A stretch of DNA of 64,000 bases from Tetracentron sinense (Eukaryota; Streptophyta; Magnoliopsida; Trochodendrales; Trochodendraceae): NCBI GenBank assembly GCA_015143295.1, contig CM026555.1, positions 372,001-436,000 of the forward strand. Direction: 5' to 3'. The notes under the pieces were generated by a model that saw only the letters and a list, made by a program, of their open reading frames with translations, did not search any database and was not told the DNA's origin. Positions 58,415 to 64,000 of this stretch are shown here, piece by piece. Every line of letters starts with the position of its first letter. Position 1 is the first letter of the stretch. The position numbers and the translations under genes are program-made.

Positions 58415-58864
58415 TAGTGGTTTAGCGTCTAGGCAATGATGCTAGGAAAATAACTCTTATTGAGTTCCCATTTAGACCCCAATGCAAGCACTAGGAGTCC
58501 TAGCTAGGCGAAGCGATCACCTAAGCAATGCCTAGGCGATACTTTAACTATATTGGTAAATAAAAGCTCCTCATTTGGGACATACCTTAGAGAGTCGTAA
58601 TTACTTACCTTCAAGTAAATCAAGTGTCTCAAGTGTCGATACTCTCTATTCTCACTTATGTGTTCTCTCATCTCTTACCCAAGTAACTCAAGGAAGCACT
58701 TGGGAGTTAAGTTGACTCATCTATGAAGGGTCATTAGCACGGGTATTAAACGGTCTTAGGCATAAGACTCTGATAAGTGGGGGTTTTGGAGAAAAGGTTC
58801 CATGGGTAGTAACACTAGTGGGCTCGCGAAGCACAATATTATTAGCTTATAGGTTTCCACCATA
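58415..58864. other. No gene seen; possible right half of a split MITE
   Basis: CTAGGCGAAGCGATCACCTA and CCTAGGCGATACTTTAACTA at about 58500-58555 resemble MITE ends. The other half may lie left of 53424. Nothing else recognised. Confidence 0.35.
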
Positions 58865-59430
58865 GGTTCCCTTAGTGATTTTGATGATAACACAATAATG
58901 TAATGATCTTTATGTTACTAATGTCTCAATTGAGTTTATGCGAAAATCAGTTTATCAAGAACATTAGCAAACCATTCAGGGAAAATGCATGAAAAATACA
59001 CCATCTATGAGAAGATTCAACATTAAGTCAAAAGCAAGCTATTGGATCAAATTGAAGATATTAAAGATCATATCAAAGCTTAAGTCATTAAGATGGAGAT
59101 ATAAAAAGGAGAAGATTGATCTAGAAGCCAAAGAAGACAAATCAAGTCAAGATCAAGAAGAATGAAGACTCTAAAAAATGTTTAATAGTTTTATATTTTA
59201 GTTTGAGAGTGATTAAGACTTTTGTAAAAAGTCCTCAAAGTTTGGTTGTTTGAAAGCTCAAAGCCTAGATTGACTTTAGGTTCCTTTAGACTATGTTTGG
59301 ATATCTTTCTAAGGACCTAGAACATCATAAGAATTAAGAAATGATAAAAATCATGATAAAGATAAGGCTATGAATTCATTCCCATCATTATGGTAAAGAA
59401 AAATGGATTTTCTGTCGACTAGATGATCCA

Positions 59431-60544
59431 TGTAGACACCCAATTTTGCACGGCCAAATGCCCTTTTAACTCTAAGTATCGAAAGACGGACTCAATGAAG
59501 AAGATCCGAACTCCGAAATAACCCAAGGTTAAGTCAAAGTCAAAGCCCAATCCAAGCCCAATCTAGACCAAGCCCAAAAGAGGGGAAAAATTCATTCTTT
59601 AAAAAACTATTTGAGTTTTATGGGAGAAATTTAGTTCCCACATCGGCAAAAAGCAAGAAAACCTATTCTTTTTCCATTATGAAAAGACTTTCACCCCACA
59701 CTCTTACTTCATTTTGAAAAATATAAGGAGAACCTTTGGAGTCCTAGAAAAACCCTAGTCTTGGGAAAACTTTGGAAGCTTAGAGATCTTACCAAACCTT
59801 AGGGAGTCCGGAGAAAACCCTAAATCATCTTGGAGGAGTCGCGGAGTTCGGATCTTCTTTGTTCTTATCTTTAGGTACTTGGAGCGCGGGCTCATTGGAG
59901 CGCAATCAAAAGGTATGCAAAATTCCTCTCCCATTCTACTTTTACCCATCCAAGACTCTTCTTCCTCCGCTTCCTTAAGTAGTCCAAATATTTCCCTCCA
60001 AACGGTCATGAGGTATTGGAAATCCGGACGAATGAGAGAGTATGAAGAAGAGATATTTGATTTCTTCTCCTTACTTTCATTGTATTTTTTATTATTGTTA
60101 GTTCTTCCCTTTTCCACTAAAGTAGGCAGGGCCCCTCTCGATTCGGTCAAGGAGAGAGCATGTTCGTTCACCGATTTAAGGAAAGGGTTTTGTCGCTCAG
60201 AGAGAAATCACCTCGATTCGGTCAAGGAGGGGTGAATTCTAATCTCGAAATAAAAAGATAAAAAAAGGAAAAAATTAATTATTTAATTAGTGAAAGATTA
60301 AAATAAATGGAGAATAATTAGAAGACAACCATCATTCGACGGATGAGTAGGGGTGCCTAACACCTTCCTCTACTCATAAAAGAACCCCCGAATCCGACCT
60401 TTGGTTCTCGGACCAAAAAGGATAATATTGGGTGACCAATCACACCTGAGTTTTTGATTGGTGGTGACTCTAAAGATCTCGAATTCTCATTAGTGTGAAA
60501 ACATTAATGTGGGGAGGAGATCGACCCGAGCCGGCTATCGCACA
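59431..60544 (+). mobile_element. Solo LTR (family 2), probably gypsy Tat type
   Basis: 1,114 bp, TGTAGACACCCAATTTTGC...GGCTATCGCACA, TSD ATCCA at 59426-59430 and 60545-60549. The hairpin region at 60343-60377 with GGGTGCCTAACACC, followed by CCCCCGAATCCGACC, recalls LTRs of the Tat/Ogre gypsy lineage. CTCGATTCGGTCAAGGAG occurs twice (about 60137 and 60212). No PBS or coding domain inside; the short frames on both strands are not genes. The three palindromic units of the host LTR lie on either side of it. Confidence 0.9.
60343..60377 (+). other. Long hairpin in solo LTR family 2
   Basis: ATGAGTAG pairs with CTACTCAT, and inside it GGTG pairs with CACC around CCTAA. A strong two-part stem in the presumed R region; perhaps a transcript-processing or structure signal. 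Confidence 0.55.
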
Positions 60545-61225
60545 ATCCATCCAGTTGACTAGATGAAGGCCAGGATTTTAATTTGGCCATTGTGGTCACC
60601 CATCCAGTCGACTAGATGCTTCGGGACAGGTATTAAAAACCCTGTAACGGCTAGTTTTGCACTCATTCTAATGGCCATAAAACTTCTTGGACTATAAAAT
60701 GAAATGATTTATGAACTTAAACAACTCCTATCAATCCAATCATTCTATCATTCACTCCAAAACTTAGATTTCTAAATCTATTGAGTATAGCCTAGAAATC
60801 CCAAAAGTCCAATCTTGAGTTACTCAACTCCAATCTTTGAGAGATTTTTAGAAAGCTTCAAAGAGATCATCTAGCTCGTGTAAGGAGCATTTTATGATTG
60901 TAAAATCACTTTCTACAAAGTGTGCTTGAAATCAAGAATCGGTGGATTCTTGTCCTTGAAGTAAGGAGCTTCATTGTAAGGTTGGATCTTCACCCGAAAG
61001 AAGATCAGGGAAGTCAAGAGAGAAGATTATCTTGCACTTCACCCGTAAGAAGATTGTGCGATTAGTAAATCGTGGTGAATCCTTGAGCGGAGAAGCTTAA
61101 AGCGGGGACGTAGGCGGGATTGCCGAACCTCGAGAACATCTTGTGTTTGTATTCTCTTTCTCTTCTCTTTACTTTATTGCTTTGCATTGTTTGTATAGTA
61201 TTGCTAATTTTCATTCCCTTTTAAT

Positions 61226-62830
61226 TATTGGAAAGTTAGAATGATGAATTTCATTCAAGCTTTAGACTATAAATGTTGGCAAATAATAGTAAATGGTCCC
61301 CACATCCCCACTAAAAATGTTGATGGTATTCAAATACTTAAAGATGAGGATGAATGGTCGGAAGCCGACATTAGACTTGTTTAATGTTGAAAATTACAAT
61401 TATTGGAAAGTCAGAATAATGTATAAATTTTGGCAAATAATAGTAAATGGTCTCTACATCCCCACTAAAAATGTTGATGGTATACAAATACCTATAGATG
61501 GGGATGAATGATCGGAAGCCGACATTAGACTATTTCAACTCAATGTCAAAGCTATAAGTAATTTATATTGTGCATTGAGTCCACAAGAATTCAATAGAGT
61601 CTCGGCTTGTGACTCGGTTAACGAAATTTGGGATAAACTCCAAATTACTTATGAAGGGACAAACCAAGTTAAAGAAGAAAAAATTAGTATGTTAGTCCAT
61701 AAATATGAATTGTTTAAAATAGAACAAAATGAACCACTTTACTTTATGTTTACAAAATTCACTAACATTATTAATGAATTGAAATCTCTTGGTAAAGTAT
61801 TCAAATGCAGAAAATGTGAGGAAGATAATTTGCTCACTACCAAAAGATTGGACTCCAAAGGTGACGACCATCCAAGAAGCAAAAGATCTTACCAAGTTAC
61901 AAATGGATGAGCATCTAGGATCACTCATGAGATCATCATGAGGACACAATGATGCTGAGCCAAAATCCAAGAAGGGACATGCCTTAAAGATTACTCAAGA
62001 AAGTGAAGAAGAGAAGGATAGTGAAAAAGATGAGGAGATGCTTCACATGGCAAGAAAATTCAAGGTCTTGAAGCATAAGAAGAACCTCAAGAAAAAAGCA
62101 TTTAAGAAAGAATTCGTCAAAGAAGTCATCAAGGGAAAATTGAGCAAAAGAAGAAGACATCATTTGCTATGAATGCAAAAAACCGGGACACATCAAGCCT
62201 GAGTGCTCCCAACTCAAGAAGAGCCAAAAATTCTAGAAAATAGCTATGAAGGCTATAACTTGGGATGACTCACATGATAGTGAATCAGATGCTTGCTCAA
62301 GCGAAGAAGAAGTCGGCAATCTATGCCTAATGGGACATGAGGATAAGGAAAATTCTAATTGCGATGAATCTCCTTCCTTTGAAGAACTTAGGGAAGCATT
62401 TGATAAACTCTATGATGAATATAGAAAAATGGCTTCCAAGAATAAAATGCTTAAGAAAGAAAATTCTTCTCTCTCAAATAAAAATGAGTTTTTGCAAAAT
62501 GAAAATAATATTTTACTAAAAGAAAATGAAAATTTGAAAAAGGAGAAATAGGAAATTGATTCTAGGACTCAAATCCCAACCAATGCATGCAATGATTGTG
62601 ATAAGTTAAAAACTAAAGTTGAAGACTTAATATGCATTGTAACTAAATTCACTAATGGTAAAAAGACACTACACACAATACTAGGACATAAAAAATGTGT
62701 TTATGATAAGGCTGGTATTGGTTATAATCTTGGTATCAAACAAAAGAGTTATCAAAACTTCTTTACCACATCATCTTCTAGGACTTCTTATACATATGTT
62801 GGAACCATGAGGTTAAAGCATGTATTTATT
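61226..62830 (+). pseudogene. SIRE-like copia gag (plus strand), broken, with internal duplication
   Basis: Gag N-terminus ENYNYWKVRIMYKFWQIIVN, then SVNEIWDKLQITYEGTNQVK, EKISMLVHKYELF and FTNIINELKSLGK (UBN2) to 61910. After frameshifts comes an intact knuckle CYECKKPGHIKPEC (about 62166-62207), then the acidic stretch and coiled coil (62246-62551: SDACSSEEEVG, KENSSLSNKNEFLQ), a stop at 62549, and FTNGKKTLHTILG...VYDKAGIGYN. The first about 140-175 bp of gag occur twice (61226-61400 and 61400-61540). Integrase and RT are absent. Several stops. Same lineage as the remnant at 960-5981, but not a close copy. Confidence 0.78.
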
Positions 62831-64000
62831 AATTATCCTAATATATATATATATATATATGCTAGCTTTGCCCATCTATTTGTCCTACTTAGGGTTCGTT
62901 TGATAAAACTTATTGATTTTAATAAAAGCTTTTAAATTAAGGTCTAAAAAATAAGAGCTATTTATTTTAAGTCATTTCATAAAAACTGTTTGTTTGATAA
63001 TGTTTAATAGTCTAATTAAAAAGTTTTATTTTTCATTAACATGTTTTATAATACCTTAAATAAGAGCTTTATTATAAAGGTATTTGGTGTCATTGTTGAA
63101 AATTTTACCATTTTTTGGACAAAAACATTTCAAATTTGGGGTCTCACTTGATTTATTTTCTGAGTTTTGTCTAACTTATCACTTGCAGGCAAAAGACCAG
63201 AAAGCCCAATTCAGGATATTTCAAAATCTCTGCGTTGTGGCGGAAACCATGTGCAAGGCACAAGAGGATCACCTAAAGCAATCTTTCATTGATCTTCCAG
63301 TTTGGGGTACTCTGGGTTCCCTCATAGTCTAGTTCTTGGCAAAACCATAACCTTGCTAACATAGACAAACAAATCAAGGCATTATAATTTAGCGAATCAG
63401 GAAAATAATTTGATATGGGTAAGAGACGAGGGTTCCATTGATCCAACCCATGATACCTTACTATGCTTTGTCATCTCTCTTTTATTCAATGATCCTCATA
63501 AGGATGGAGTATGCTGTTCGGTAGGTATGAATTTCTACTAAGATTTGTCCAGGGTTGTGCTTAGTGAACTACTACAGTGTGGCCTTGATTGGTAGCATTG
63601 GGATTTGCTGGGACCTAAGGAGATTGATAACCAAGCCATCTGAAATCAAAGGGATCATAGCTTCGTTCATGATCCGTAGCTTCTGGGGTCAAGACTCGAA
63701 GAGTCTATTAGAAAAAAAAATCAATAAAGAGAGAGGGACAATACTCCCATCTTTACCGAACAGTAACGGAGAAAACCTCCATCCTGGACCGAACCCTAGG
63801 GAAGAGAAGAAACATAACTAAAGAGAGGGACACTGCAGTGACGACGAGTAGAAAGACGAACAGTAATAAAGAAGACGACGAGGCCTTGGCGACCAGCGAT
63901 GAGCAGCAGTGACCGGCGATGAGCAGCGTCGACCTGCGATGGAGGGTAGAGAGTAAAGAGATGATAGCTCTGTGACTATCGAGTGAGAGAATATTGAGGA
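62831..64000. other. No gene recognised; AT repeat and AT-rich end
   Basis: (AT)n at about 62843-62861. TAGGGTTCGTTTGATAAAA at about 62890 looks like the end of a hAT-type MITE, but no partner end is seen. At 63190-63330 a plus-strand frame (AKDQKAQFRIFQNLCVVAET) is followed by stops; I cannot assign it. 63830-63930 contains GGCGATGAGCAGC twice. A gene fragment or LINE 5' region is possible. Confidence 0.4.

Larger units (their letters stand above)
58865..61225 (+). mobile_element. SIRE-like copia LTR (plus strand) with nested solo LTR
   Basis: GTGATTTTGATGATAACAC near 58873 is the usual opening of SIRE-like LTRs. Three GTCGACTAGATG-type units lie at 59413, 60552 and 60605, followed by TATA-like GGACTATAAAATG (60689). 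R/U5 sequence runs to about 61225, where gag sequence begins. The solo LTR 59431-60544 splits it. I find no clear PBS, and the 5' and 3' limits are approximate. Confidence 0.5.

Noticed and set aside
59755-60235. Frames of 118-138 codons on both strands
   Set aside because: They lie inside the solo LTR 59431-60544 and show no conserved motif.
63084-63332. An 82-codon plus-strand frame near the right end
   Set aside because: No family recognised and no exon structure visible; left unassigned.

Overview
The window is plant nuclear DNA, probably from a eudicot (a guess), and almost all of it is transposable-element sequence. The only host gene I can support is the 3' part of a Der/EngA-type GTPase gene on the minus strand, split by introns with GT..AG borders. 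Everything else is LTR retrotransposons (Ty1/copia and Ty3/gypsy), solo LTRs, LINE pieces, a SINE, MITE-like elements, Helitron-like ends, minisatellites and AT-rich spacer. I see no tRNA or rRNA gene, CRISPR array or bacterial-style operon.

Layout. 1-8110: a decayed SIRE-like copia element on the minus strand; a 2.8 kb solo LTR with a perfect 5-bp target-site duplication (TSD) splits its gag, and a 5'-truncated LINE sits in its LTR. 8111-13963: gene-poor spacer with a SINE, a fold-back MITE and Helitron-like 3' ends. 13964-36012: copy A of a roughly 9.6 kb segment, enlarged to 22 kb by a young 12.45 kb copia element (17204-29657) whose 3' LTR itself holds a 2,291-bp solo LTR. 36013-36025: a run of 13 Ns. 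36026-40180: a 5'-truncated copia fragment fused to the 5' end of a gypsy element. 40181 to about 49810: copy B of the same segment, without the copia insertion, so it preserves the empty target site. 50732-50917: a Der G-domain exon that exists only beside copy B. 53429-58409: an old full-length copia element lacking its protease region. From about 58865 to 62800: a second SIRE-like copia remnant on the plus strand, with a third solo LTR in its LTR. The last kilobase holds nothing I can name.

Main points. (1) Copies A and B look either like a recent tandem duplication or, as likely, like two haplotypes placed in tandem by the assembler: the N gap lies exactly at the end of copy A, the shared Der exons are identical in translation, and each copy has private insertions. 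(2) Five or six LTR families here carry an array of short palindromes, each family with its own arm sequence, usually just upstream of a TATA box. (3) Two diverged solo LTRs of one family share a hairpin with a compensatory base-pair change and a short acidic reading frame near their 3' ends. (4) The young copia element has nearly identical LTRs but carries an in-frame stop and a Lys in place of the integrase DX35E glutamate, so it may have been moved in trans.

Family calls rest on motifs I can read and on TG..CA/TSD/PBS/PPT structure; no database was searched. Identities and ages are by eye.
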